Shown here: piece after piece, positions 46,094 through 52,887 of the stretch
How positions within the stretch are numbered: position 1 is the first letter of the stretch
How the letters are laid out: each line of letters starts with the position of its first letter
Source: Actinocrinis puniceicyclus
GTDB lineage: Bacteria; Actinomycetota; Actinomycetes; Streptomycetales; Catenulisporaceae
DNA: 52,887 nt
Direction of reading: 5' to 3'
NCBI RefSeq assembly: GCF_018283645.1
Contig: NZ_JAGSXH010000033.1
Span: 1-52,887, forward strand
Position numbers and translations under genes: made by a program
The notes under the pieces: model-generated
What the model was told of the DNA's origin: nothing
What the model saw: only the letters and a program-made list of their open reading frames with translations
Databases searched by the model: none

Positions 46094-46140
46094 TGCGATC
46101 CGAGGCAGTGCGATCCGCCATTGCGATCCGAGGCAGTGCG
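46094..46140 (+). repeat. Direct repeats in the cyclophilin gene leader
   Basis: A 19-base unit beginning TGCGATCCGAGGCAG occurs at 46094-46112 and 46122-46140, with a partial copy (TGCGATCCGCCAT) from 46109 between them. Three TGCGATCCG cores thus lie 13-15 bases apart, 27-73 bases upstream of the start codon. They may be a recent local duplication or a regulator or RNA-binding array. Confidence 0.6.
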
Positions 46141-46166
46141 GACACGAGAGCAAGGAGAAGACGAGA

Positions 46167-47021
46167 GTGGCGAGCACCAAGGACCGGCAGCGGGCACTGG
46201 AGCGGGCACGCTACGAGCGGGTGCAGCAGAAGATCGCCAGGCAGCAGGCGGCGGCGAGGCGCAAGAAGCGGGTCGCCATCGTCACGGCCGTCGCGGTCTT
46301 GGTGGTCGGCGGCGGCGCGACCGCCGCGGTCCTGGCGACCTCCTCCAACCCGAAGACGACGCCGCAGGCGCAGAGTTCGGCCTCCGCGCCGGCATCGGCC
46401 GCGGCCAGCGCCGCCCCGTCGAGCACGGCGGAGAAGACCGGCTACACCAAGACCGGCACCGCGGCGAAGAACGTGGGCATTCCGGTCTTCGACGCGACCG
46501 CCGCGGCCAAGCCGTACACCGCCACGATCCACACCAACCGCGGCGACATCGTCTTCACCGCGTTGAGCGCGAAGGCCCCGTACACGACGTTCTCCTTCCA
46601 GTACCTGGCCGGGAAGAACTACTTCGACAACACCAACTGCCACCGGCTGGTGACCTCCGGCATCTACGTGCTGCAGTGCGGTGACCCGACCGGCACCGGG
46701 CAGGGCGGCCCCGGATACCAGTTCCAGGACGAGAACCTGGGCTACTTCGGCGCGGCCGGATCCTCCGGGCAGGTCACTTACAAGGCCGGGACAGTGGCCA
46801 TGGCCAACTCGGGGCCGGGCACCAACGGCAGCCAGTTCTTCCTGGTGTACAAGGACTCGCCGCTCGCGCCGAACTACACGCCGTTCGGCACGATCACCAA
46901 GGGCATGGACGTCCTGCAGGCCATCGCCGCTCAGGGCAACGGCCCGACCGACCCGAACACGCAGAACACTCCGCCCAAGGAGAAGGTGACGATCCAGTCC
47001 GTGACGATCTCCCAGTCGTAA
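46167..47021 (+). CDS. Membrane-anchored cyclophilin-type peptidyl-prolyl isomerase
   Basis: The 284-residue protein has a basic cytoplasmic N-terminus (KDRQRALERARYERVQQKIARQQAAARRKKR), one membrane helix (about 36-58), a Ser/Ala linker, and an extracytoplasmic cyclophilin domain. The domain has FDNTNCHRLVTSGIYVLQCGDPTGTGQGGPGYQF and AMANSGPGTNGSQFFLVY, with the catalytic Arg kept in CHRLV. It helps fold proteins outside the membrane. Start is GTG 46167 with AAGGAG about nine bases before it; the upstream frame to 46086 is repeat DNA. In Mycobacterium the equivalent gene lies between the MBL hydrolase and relA, as here. Confidence 0.94.
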   Translation: MASTKDRQRALERARYERVQQKIARQQAAARRKKRVAIVTAVAVLVVGGGATAAVLATSSNPKTTPQAQSSASAPASAAASAAPSSTAEKTGYTKTGTAAKNVGIPVFDATAAAKPYTATIHTNRGDIVFTALSAKAPYTTFSFQYLAGKNYFDNTNCHRLVTSGIYVLQCGDPTGTGQGGPGYQFQDENLGYFGAAGSSGQVTYKAGTVAMANSGPGTNGSQFFLVYKDSPLAPNYTPFGTITKGMDVLQAIAAQGNGPTDPNTQNTPPKEKVTIQSVTISQS

Positions 47022-47042
47022 CCCCGCCCAGCCCGACCACCC

Positions 47043-47081
47043 GACGGTCCCCGGACGATTTCCCACTGCCCGGGGGCCGTC
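47043..47081 (+). terminator. Terminator after the cyclophilin gene
   Basis: GACGGTCCCCGG (47043-47054) pairs with CCGGGGGCCGTC (47070-47081), 12 base pairs with one G-T wobble and a 15-base loop, followed by GTTGCTTG. It starts 21 bases after the stop codon. The following 213 bases up to the DUF349 gene hold an AT-richer patch (TTGTTAAAACGG, 47108 on) that may include its promoter. Confidence 0.75.
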
Positions 47082-47294
47082 GTTGCTTGTAGAGTGCCCT
47101 GCGCCTGTTGTTAAAACGGCGCCACTGTGAAAATGGGCTTTTCGAGCGTGGCCGCGGCGGCCCGATGGGCGCCGCCACGGCCGGGTTCGAAGAGGCTGAA
47201 GATGGAACTACGTCGGTTCACCGCAGTACCGTGACGCAAGGGGCGCGTCGCCGCTCGCGATCATGGTCACAGTCGCACGTCCAAGGAGGGCACC

Positions 47295-48608
47295 GTGTCC
47301 GAGGGGCCGGAGCAGCCGGAGCAGACCGCCACCGCCGAACCGCAGCCGCAGGCCCAGGGCGAGGCTCCAGGAGAGGCTGCGGCGTCCAGCGAGTGGGGCC
47401 GGGTCGCCGCGGACGGTTCGGTGTTCGTGCACACCGCCGAGGGCGAGCGGCAGATCGGCTCCTGGGCGGCCGGCACTCCGCAGGAGGGCCTGGCCTTCTA
47501 CCAGCGCAAGTTCGACGGGCTCAAGGCCGAGGTCGAGCTGCTGGAGAAGCGGTTGAGCACCGCGCATCTGGACGCGAAGGACGCCGACGCGAGCATCGCC
47601 AAGCTGCGCGAGCAGCTGGTCGAACCGCACGCGATCGGCGATCTTGACGCGCTGCGCAAGCGGCTCGACAAGCTCGGCGAGCTGGCCGAGCAGCGCCGCG
47701 CCGCCAAGCGCGAGGCGCGCGCCCGCCAGCAGGCCGAGGCCGCCGTGCACAAGGAGCGGATCGTGGCGGAGGCGGAGAGCCTGGCGCAGTCCGCCGAGTG
47801 GAAGACCACCGGAGAGCGGCTGCGCGCGCTGGTGGACGAGTGGAAGCAGGTCCCCCGGCTGGACCGCAAGTCCGACGACGAGTTGTGGTCCCGCTTCAGC
47901 ACCGCCCGCTCCGCCTTCGCCAAGCGCCGCAAGACCCACTTCGCGCAGCTCGACGCCGAGCGCGAGGAGGTGCGCGCCCGCAAGGAGGCGCTGGTCGAGG
48001 AGGCCGAAAGCCTGGCCGAGTCCACCGACTGGGCGAACACCGCGCAGCGCTTCCGCGACCTGATGAAGCAGTGGAAGACCGCGGGCCGGGCTCAGCGCGA
48101 GGTGGAGGACAAGCTCTGGGAGCGCTTCAAGCACGCTCAGGACACCTTCTTCGCGGCCCGCAACGCGGATCTCGACCAGCGGGACGCGGGCTTCCGCGAG
48201 AACCAGTCCCGCAAGGAGGAACTGCTGGCGGAGGCGCAGAAGCTGCTGCCGGTCACCGACCTGAAGGCGGCCCGCCACGCCCTGCGCGGCATCCAAGCGC
48301 GCTGGGAGGAGATCGGGCCGGTGCCGCGCGAGACCAAGCCGCGGCTGGAAGGCGCGCTGCGCGACGTCGAGCGCGCGGTCGCCGACGCCGAGCAGGCGGA
48401 GTGGAAGCGCACCAACCCGGAGGCCAAGGCGCGCGCCGAGGCGACGGTGCGGCAGTTGGAGGCCTCCATCGCGAAGTTCGAGAAGGAGTTGGAGCGGGCC
48501 CGCGCGGCCGGTCAGCAGCGCAAGATCGACGACGCTGAGGCGGCGCTCGCGGCGCGGCACGAGTGGCTCGCCCAGGCCCAGGCCGCGCTGGACGAGTTCA
48601 CCCGTTAG
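47295..48608 (+). CDS. DUF349-repeat protein
   Basis: The 437-residue protein is almost entirely helical and charged. A short Pro/Gln-rich N-terminus and a WGRVAADGSVFVHTAEGERQIGSWAAGTPQEGLAFYQRKFDGL segment precede at least three DUF349 repeats built on W-x(n)-W patterns (AEWKTTGERLRALVDEWKQV, TDWANTAQRFRDLMKQWKTAGR, and ARHALRGIQARWEEIGPVP). A C-terminal coiled coil ends at TR. Function is unsettled; RNA- or ribosome-related roles have been suggested for the family. Start GTG 47295 has the strong site AAGGAGG five bases upstream. Position beside relA is conserved in actinobacteria. Confidence 0.9.
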   Translation: MSEGPEQPEQTATAEPQPQAQGEAPGEAAASSEWGRVAADGSVFVHTAEGERQIGSWAAGTPQEGLAFYQRKFDGLKAEVELLEKRLSTAHLDAKDADASIAKLREQLVEPHAIGDLDALRKRLDKLGELAEQRRAAKREARARQQAEAAVHKERIVAEAESLAQSAEWKTTGERLRALVDEWKQVPRLDRKSDDELWSRFSTARSAFAKRRKTHFAQLDAEREEVRARKEALVEEAESLAESTDWANTAQRFRDLMKQWKTAGRAQREVEDKLWERFKHAQDTFFAARNADLDQRDAGFRENQSRKEELLAEAQKLLPVTDLKAARHALRGIQARWEEIGPVPRETKPRLEGALRDVERAVADAEQAEWKRTNPEAKARAEATVRQLEASIAKFEKELERARAAGQQRKIDDAEAALAARHEWLAQAQAALDEFTR

Positions 48609-48614
48609 GACTAA

Positions 48615-48826
48615 GAGGACGTTTGGTCTGGTTTTGGGGGCGAATCGGCCGATCGACGACGCTCGCTGCGTTGCCGAAACACCCACAGACAACCCGGTAT
48701 GAGGGTGTTCCGGCGCCTTGCGAGCGCCGCCGCTTGGCCGATTCGCTGTCTGGTACCCGACTTCTCGGGCAAAACGGACGTCTAACTATCGTGACGGTTG
48801 ACCCCAAAACCAGACCAAACGCCCTC
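48615..48826. mobile_element. MITE-like element, 212 bp
   Basis: The ends are 25-base inverted repeats (48615-48639 and 48802-48826) that match at 24 of 25 positions, beginning GAGG(A/G)CGTTTGGTCTGG. Both are flanked by TAA (48612-48614 and 48827-48829; a CTAA reading is possible), the size of target duplication typical of some IS5-group elements. Inside, nested imperfect arms centred at 48693 (48640-48650 with 48736-48746, 48658-48666 with 48720-48728, 48674-48684 with 48703-48713) can form a long hairpin. No transposase frame is present, so movement would need one supplied elsewhere. It starts six bases after the DUF349 stop codon. Confidence 0.82.
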
Positions 48827-48850
48827 TAATACCCGCCAGGTTGAATCAAT

Positions 48851-48888
48851 CGATCCGGCCGCCCGAGATAACGCGGGCGGCCGGATCG
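48851..48888. terminator. Bidirectional terminator hairpin
   Basis: CGATCCGGCCGCCCG (48851-48865) and CGGGCGGCCGGATCG (48874-48888) form a perfect 15-base stem with an 8-base loop. It lies between the convergent DUF349 and Uma2 genes and would terminate both. The MITE now separates it from the DUF349 stop codon by more than 200 bases. Confidence 0.8.
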
Positions 48889-48904
48889 CGTTCTCACCGA
48901 GGAG

Positions 48905-49516
48905 CTATCCGGCTGCGGGATCCACGGGCAGACCCGCCGTCTCGATCACGATCGGGAACGGCCGTTCGATGTGAACCGGTTTGCCGTAGTGAATCAGCTG
49001 GCGCAGCGTGTACTCGCCGTCCTCGGGTTGCGCGTAACGAGTCGCCGAGCGCGTGTAGGGATCGAAGACCACGTATTCGGCGATGCTGGAGCGGGCATAT
49101 ACGCCTACTTTGACTCCGTAGTCGAAGTCACGCGTGGTCGGTGAGATGATTTCGAAGACGCAAGCGATCCAAGCCGGGTCACAGACTGAGATGTTGTTGT
49201 CCTCAGCCTCCGCTCTGGGGACCACGGCAATGTCGGGGCAGTACTCGTGCTGTTCGATCTCGAACGGTGTGAGCACGTCAGAGGTATAAAGCATATCGGC
49301 CGGCAACTGCTGATCGAGCTGTGACATGAGCCGATGAAGAGTCAGATTGTGCGCTGAACGAAGCGGACTCATGATGATGTTGCCCCCGATGATCTCGGCC
49401 TTCTTGAATCGCTCAGGCACATTGATCTCCAGGAGAACCGGAACGGCCTGCTCAAGCATTGCTGTCACTTCAACCTCCTCTGGTTGATCAGCAGGCCGAT
49501 CATATCGCTGCGTCAT
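48905..49516 (-). CDS. Uma2-family (DUF820) restriction-endonuclease-like protein
   Basis: The 203-residue protein has the Uma2 pattern: AEIIGGNIIMSPLRSAHNLTLHRLMSQLDQQL, then CPDIAVVPRAEAED (Asp of the PD motif). It continues VFEIISPTTRDFDYGVKVGVYARSSIAEYVVFDP, where the ExxSPxTxxxDxxxK segment carries the catalytic Glu and Lys. The fold is PD-(D/E)XK-like, but the biological role of these abundant proteins is unknown. Start ATG 49516 is seven bases after the relA stop, so it may be co-transcribed with relA. Its codons are somewhat less GC-biased than its neighbours, suggesting later arrival. Confidence 0.88.
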   Translation of the reverse strand: MTQRYDRPADQPEEVEVTAMLEQAVPVLLEINVPERFKKAEIIGGNIIMSPLRSAHNLTLHRLMSQLDQQLPADMLYTSDVLTPFEIEQHEYCPDIAVVPRAEAEDNNISVCDPAWIACVFEIISPTTRDFDYGVKVGVYARSSIAEYVVFDPYTRSATRYAQPEDGEYTLRQLIHYGKPVHIERPFPIVIETAGLPVDPAAG

Positions 49517-49523
49517 GACAACA

Positions 49524-51983
49524 TCACACTCGGTAGACGTCGTATACGCCCTCGATGCCGCGCACAGCCTTCAGCACGTGGCCGAGGTGCTTCGGGTCGC
49601 CCATCTCGAAGGTGAAGCGGGACATGGCCACCCGGTCGCGCGAGGTGTTCACGTTCGCCGACAGGATATTGACGTGCTGGTCGGACAGGACCCGCGTGAC
49701 GTCCGAGAGCAGCCGCGCCCGGTCCAGCGCCTCGACCTGGATGGAGACCAGGAAGACCGAACTGGCCGTCGGCGCCCATTCGACCTCGACCATGCGCTCC
49801 GGCTGGTGCATCAGCGCCTCGACGTTGCCGCAGTCCTTGCGGTGCACGGACACCCCGCTGCCGCGCGTCACGAAGCCCACGATCGTGTCCCCGGGAACCG
49901 GGGTGCAACAGCGCGAGAGCTTGACCCAGATGTCGTCAGTACCCTTGACCAGCACGCCGGGATCGCCACCGGGTCGGCCGCGGCCGCCGGAACGGCGCCG
50001 CTCGCCCTTGTCACCGGGCAGCCCCGGGAGGGTCGACTCGGCCAGATCCTCGGTCGTGCCCTCCTCACCGCCGAGGGTGTGAATCAGCCGCTGCACGACC
50101 GACTGCGCCGAGACGTGGTTCTCACCGATCGCCGCGTACAGGGCGGAGATGTCCGCATAGTGCAGGTCCAGCGCGATCGAGCCGAGCGACTCGCTGGAGA
50201 GCAGCCGCTGCAACGGCAGGCCCTGCTTGCGCATCGTCTTGGCCAACTGCTCCCGGCCCTGCTCGATGGCCTCCTCGCGGCGCTCCTTGGTGAAATGCGA
50301 GCGGATCTTGTTGCGGGCGCGCGGTGAGGCGACGAAGCCGAGCCAGTCCCGGCTCGGCCCGGCCGTGGGCGCCTTCGAGGTGAAGATCTCCACCACGTCG
50401 CCGTTGTCCAGCTTGGACTCCAGCGGCACCAGCCGTCCGTTGACCCGCGCGCCGATGCAGTGGTGGCCGACCTCGGTGTGCACCGCGTAGGCGAAGTCCA
50501 CCGGCGTCGAGCCGGACGGCAGCGGGACCACGTCGCCCTTGGGCGTGAAGACGAAGACCTCGGAGGCGGACAGGTCGAAGCGCAGCGCGTCCAGGAACTC
50601 GCCCGGGTCGGCCGTCTCGCGCTGCCAGTCGAGCAGTTGCCGCAGCCAGGCCATGTCGCCGACCTTGCCGGCGGCCGCCGAGGCGTCGCCGCCGCCCCCT
50701 GCGCCGCGGACCGCCTCCTCCTTGTACTTCCAGTGCGCCGCGACGCCGTACTCCGCGCGCCGGTGCATCGAGTACGTGCGGATCTGCAGCTCCACCGGCT
50801 TGCCCTGCGGCCCGATCACCGTGGTGTGCAAGGACTGGTACATGTTGAACTTCGGCATCGCGATGTAGTCCTTGAACCGGCCGGGAACCGGATTCCACCG
50901 CGCGTGGATGCTGCCGAGCGCGGCGTAGCAGTCGCGCACCGACTCGACCAGGACCCGGATGCCGACCAGGTCGTAGATCTCGGTGAAGTCGCGGCCGCGC
51001 ACGATCATCTTCTGGTAGACCGAGTAGTAGTGCTTCGGCCGCCCGGTGACCGTGGCCTTGATCCGGGCGCCGTGCAGGTCGCTCTGCACCATGTCGATGA
51101 CCTGCGCCAGGAACTCCTCGCGCTTCGGCGCGCGCTCCGCCACGAGGTGCACGATCTCGTCGTACATCTTCGGGTAGAGGATCGCGAAGGCCAGGTCCTC
51201 AAGCTCCCACTTTATGGTGTTCATGCCCAGGCGGTGCGCCAGCGGGGCGTAGATCTCCAGCGTCTCGCGGGACTTCTGCTCCTGCTTGTCCCGGCGCATG
51301 TACCGCATGGTGCGCATGTTGTGCAGCCGGTCGGCCAGCTTGATGACCAGGACCCTGATGTCGCGGGCCATCGCCACGACCATCTTGCGGACGGTCTCGG
51401 CCTGAGCGGCCTCACCGAGCTTCACCTTGTCCAGCTTGGTGACGCCGTCGACGAGCAGCGCGACCGTCTCGCCGAAGTCGCGGCGCAGCATGTCGAGGGT
51501 GTAGTCGGTGTCCTCGACGGTGTCGTGCAGCAGACCGGCGCACAGGGTCGGGATGTCCATGCCGAGTTCGGCCAGGATCGTGGTCACCGCCACCGGGTGC
51601 GTGATGTACGGGTCGCCGCTCTTGCGGCGCTGCCCGCGGTGGTACTTCTCCGCGATCTGGTAGGCCCGCTCAAGGGTGCGCAGATCCGCCTTCGGGTCGC
51701 TGGCCCGCACGATGCGGAACAGCGGTTCCAGGACCGGGCTGGGACCGCCCGGACGCGGGCCGCCGAGGCGGGCGAGCCTGGCGCGCACCCGGCTCGAAGC
51801 GGCCGGAGCGGACGTGCGCGTCCCGGCCGGCTGTGCTGGGACGGGGATCGCCGCGGACGACGCGGGGACCGGCTCGGGGCCATGCGCGGGCTGCGGACCT
51901 GCGGACTCGGCGGACGGCGCGGGAACTGTCCCGGTCCGCTGATCCTGCTCGGCTCGTAGCGCCGCCTCCCGCGTGGTCGTCAA
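49524..51983 (-). CDS. relA: Bifunctional (p)ppGpp synthetase/hydrolase (Rel)
   Basis: The 819-residue protein has a disordered Pro/Ala-rich N-terminus (1-80), then an HD hydrolase domain with His153-Asp154 in [10 protein letters not shown]. The synthetase domain carries [23 protein letters not shown] (369-372) is the RxKD form of bifunctional enzymes, not the ExDD of monofunctional RelA. A TGS domain (about 480-545: [24 protein letters not shown]) and a C-terminal ACT domain (about 740-819) follow. It makes and degrades the starvation alarmone. The TTG start at 51983 is backed by AGGGAGG seven bases upstream. apt lies 172 bases upstream, the conserved actinobacterial pair. Confidence 0.96.
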   Translation of the reverse strand: MTTTREAALRAEQDQRTGTVPAPSAESAGPQPAHGPEPVPASSAAIPVPAQPAGTRTSAPAASSRVRARLARLGGPRPGGPSPVLEPLFRIVRASDPKADLRTLERAYQIAEKYHRGQRRKSGDPYITHPVAVTTILAELGMDIPTLCAGLLHDTVEDTDYTLDMLRRDFGETVALLVDGVTKLDKVKLGEAAQAETVRKMVVAMARDIRVLVIKLADRLHNMRTMRYMRRDKQEQKSRETLEIYAPLAHRLGMNTIKWELEDLAFAILYPKMYDEIVHLVAERAPKREEFLAQVIDMVQSDLHGARIKATVTGRPKHYYSVYQKMIVRGRDFTEIYDLVGIRVLVESVRDCYAALGSIHARWNPVPGRFKDYIAMPKFNMYQSLHTTVIGPQGKPVELQIRTYSMHRRAEYGVAAHWKYKEEAVRGAGGGGDASAAAGKVGDMAWLRQLLDWQRETADPGEFLDALRFDLSASEVFVFTPKGDVVPLPSGSTPVDFAYAVHTEVGHHCIGARVNGRLVPLESKLDNGDVVEIFTSKAPTAGPSRDWLGFVASPRARNKIRSHFTKERREEAIEQGREQLAKTMRKQGLPLQRLLSSESLGSIALDLHYADISALYAAIGENHVSAQSVVQRLIHTLGGEEGTTEDLAESTLPGLPGDKGERRRSGGRGRPGGDPGVLVKGTDDIWVKLSRCCTPVPGDTIVGFVTRGSGVSVHRKDCGNVEALMHQPERMVEVEWAPTASSVFLVSIQVEALDRARLLSDVTRVLSDQHVNILSANVNTSRDRVAMSRFTFEMGDPKHLGHVLKAVRGIEGVYDVYRV

Positions 51984-52155
51984 ACCGCTACCTCCCTGTG
52001 ACGGCCTAGGTCACCGGATCAACGGGATGCGCCGCCAGATGATTCCAGGCCTCGCCTACATCGTACCGGTGGCAACCGCCGATGAGGACGCCGAATCGAT
52101 CAAAGGCACGGTTCCGGCGCGATCGCACCGGCCGGCGCCCGCGGGCCTGGCCGCA

Positions 52156-52689
52156 TCACACGGTCAGCAGCGCCGTGACCGGCAGGCTCGGGCTGTCCAG
52201 GGCCAGGCGGCCGCGACCGCCGAGGAAACCGAGCTCCATCAGCACAGAGAGGCCCACGGGCTCGGCTCCGCACCGCCTGATCGCCTCAACCGCGGCGGCC
52301 GCCGTTCCGCCGGTGGCCAGGACGTCGTCCACGATCAGGACCCTGTCGCCGGGAACGAACGAATCCCGGTGGATCTCCAGCGTGGCCTCACCGTACTCGA
52401 GCGCGTAGGAGACCGCGTGCACCGCACCCGGCAGCTTGCCCGCCTTACGCACCGGGATGAAGCCGATCTGCGCCGCCACCGCGACCGGGGCGGCCAGAAT
52501 GAAGCCGCGCGCCTCAAGGCCGACCACCTTGGTCGCCCCGGACTCGCGGGCCTGCCGGGCGAACTCGCCCGTCATCACGCGGAACGCGGCCGGGTCGGCC
52601 AGCAGCGGGGTGATGTCCTTGAAGACGATCCCGGGCTTCGGATAGTCGGGCACGTCCCTGATCCGGGAGCCGAGCAGCTCAGCAATCAC
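52156..52689 (-). CDS. apt: Adenine phosphoribosyltransferase
   Basis: The 177-residue protein has the type I PRTase layout: IRDVPDYPKPGIVFKDITPLLADP near the start, VVGLEARGFILAAPVAVAAQIGFIPVRKAGKLPG, and the PRPP-binding loop VLIVDDVLATGGTAAAAVEAI (about 117-137). It salvages adenine to AMP. Start is GTG 52689. In actinobacteria apt usually follows secD-secF and precedes relA; secF is not seen within the remaining 200 bases. Confidence 0.95.
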   Translation of the reverse strand: MIAELLGSRIRDVPDYPKPGIVFKDITPLLADPAAFRVMTGEFARQARESGATKVVGLEARGFILAAPVAVAAQIGFIPVRKAGKLPGAVHAVSYALEYGEATLEIHRDSFVPGDRVLIVDDVLATGGTAAAAVEAIRRCGAEPVGLSVLMELGFLGGRGRLALDSPSLPVTALLTV

Positions 52690-52887
52690 GGGGGCAACTC
52701 TAGCCTGAGTGCCTGGTCCGCCACTCCGAAGACCGATCCGGGGGGCGCTTGGGTCTCAGCGTGGGTGGGGTCGGCTGGTGGTGCGGAGCCGGGGGCTCCT
52801 GTGGTCAAATATGGCCTTCTCCTGGTACGGGTTGTCGCGTCCGGGACAGAGTCCCGAGCGTCATCGAGTGGCAGGAGGCGCTGTGAC
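52690..52887. other. Region upstream of apt and possible start of a plus-strand gene
   Basis: No complete gene is present. The last bases read AGGAGGCGCTGTGAC, a good ribosome-binding site four bases before a GTG at 52883-52885, so a plus-strand gene may begin here and run out of the window. The alternative is that TGA at 52884-52886 ends an unknown frame. A TCAAATATGG patch near 52804 may belong to a promoter. Confidence 0.3.

Overview
The window is high-GC DNA with strong G/C bias at third codon positions, frequent GTG and TTG starts, and tightly overlapping stop/start codons (ATGA, GTGA, TGATG). The 16S rRNA has an actinobacterial 5' end. Together these point to Actinomycetota, of a Streptomyces-, Frankia- or Catenulispora-like kind. 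I cannot place it to genus without a 16S comparison.

Layout. (1) 1-2160: a minus-strand 16S rRNA gene, with part of the 16S-23S spacer, the 16S leader and a good sigma-70-type rRNA promoter. (2) 2163-15209: a minus-strand housekeeping block read as DUF948, DUF6167, alaS, ruvX, mltG, aroE, (one inserted plus-strand unknown), aroC, aroK, aroB, efp, nusB. (3) 15505-19482: tetR/MFS divergent pair, a thioredoxin-like gene, a polycysteine leader peptide with an attenuator-like region, a DUF4395 membrane protein and a macrodomain protein. (4) 19496-20899: rarA. (5) 20923-42094: about 21 kb of accessory genes: GNATs, a MurA-type enolpyruvyl transferase with Asp at the catalytic Cys site, an ECF41 sigma factor, a ubiquitin-like/BNR-repeat pair, a membrane sulfite-oxidase-like molybdoenzyme, a HAD phosphatase, a MatB-like acyl-CoA synthetase, a three-gene Fe-S nuclease/unknown/SF1 helicase operon, dehydrogenases, an Eis-like acetyltransferase, an MFS transporter and a GtrA protein. 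(6) 42095-52689: aspS, hisS, an MBL-fold hydrolase, a cyclophilin, a DUF349 protein, a 212-bp MITE-like element, a Uma2 nuclease, relA and apt.

The backbone nusB-efp-aroB-aroK-aroC-aroE-mltG-ruvX-alaS-rarA-aspS-hisS-MBL-cyclophilin-relA-apt follows the gene order known from Mycobacterium and, in large part, Streptomyces. The accessory genes are therefore islands in a conserved core. Functionally the core covers the shikimate pathway (aroB/C/E/K), translation (16S, alaS, aspS, hisS, efp), transcription and rRNA antitermination (nusB), cell-wall processing (mltG), replication-fork repair (ruvX, rarA) and the stringent response with purine salvage (relA, apt).

The strongest candidate for an undescribed system is the three-gene operon at 31339-35593. 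Its gene order (RecB/Cas4-like Fe-S nuclease, then a protein with a helical segment and a beta-rich region, then an SF1 helicase core) mirrors the domain order of eukaryotic Dna2, so it may be a split Dna2-like machine used in repair or defence. Other notable items are the cysteine attenuator at 18221-18374, the MITE at 48615-48826, and several repeat arrays in promoters. No tRNA, CRISPR array, transposase gene or prophage was seen.
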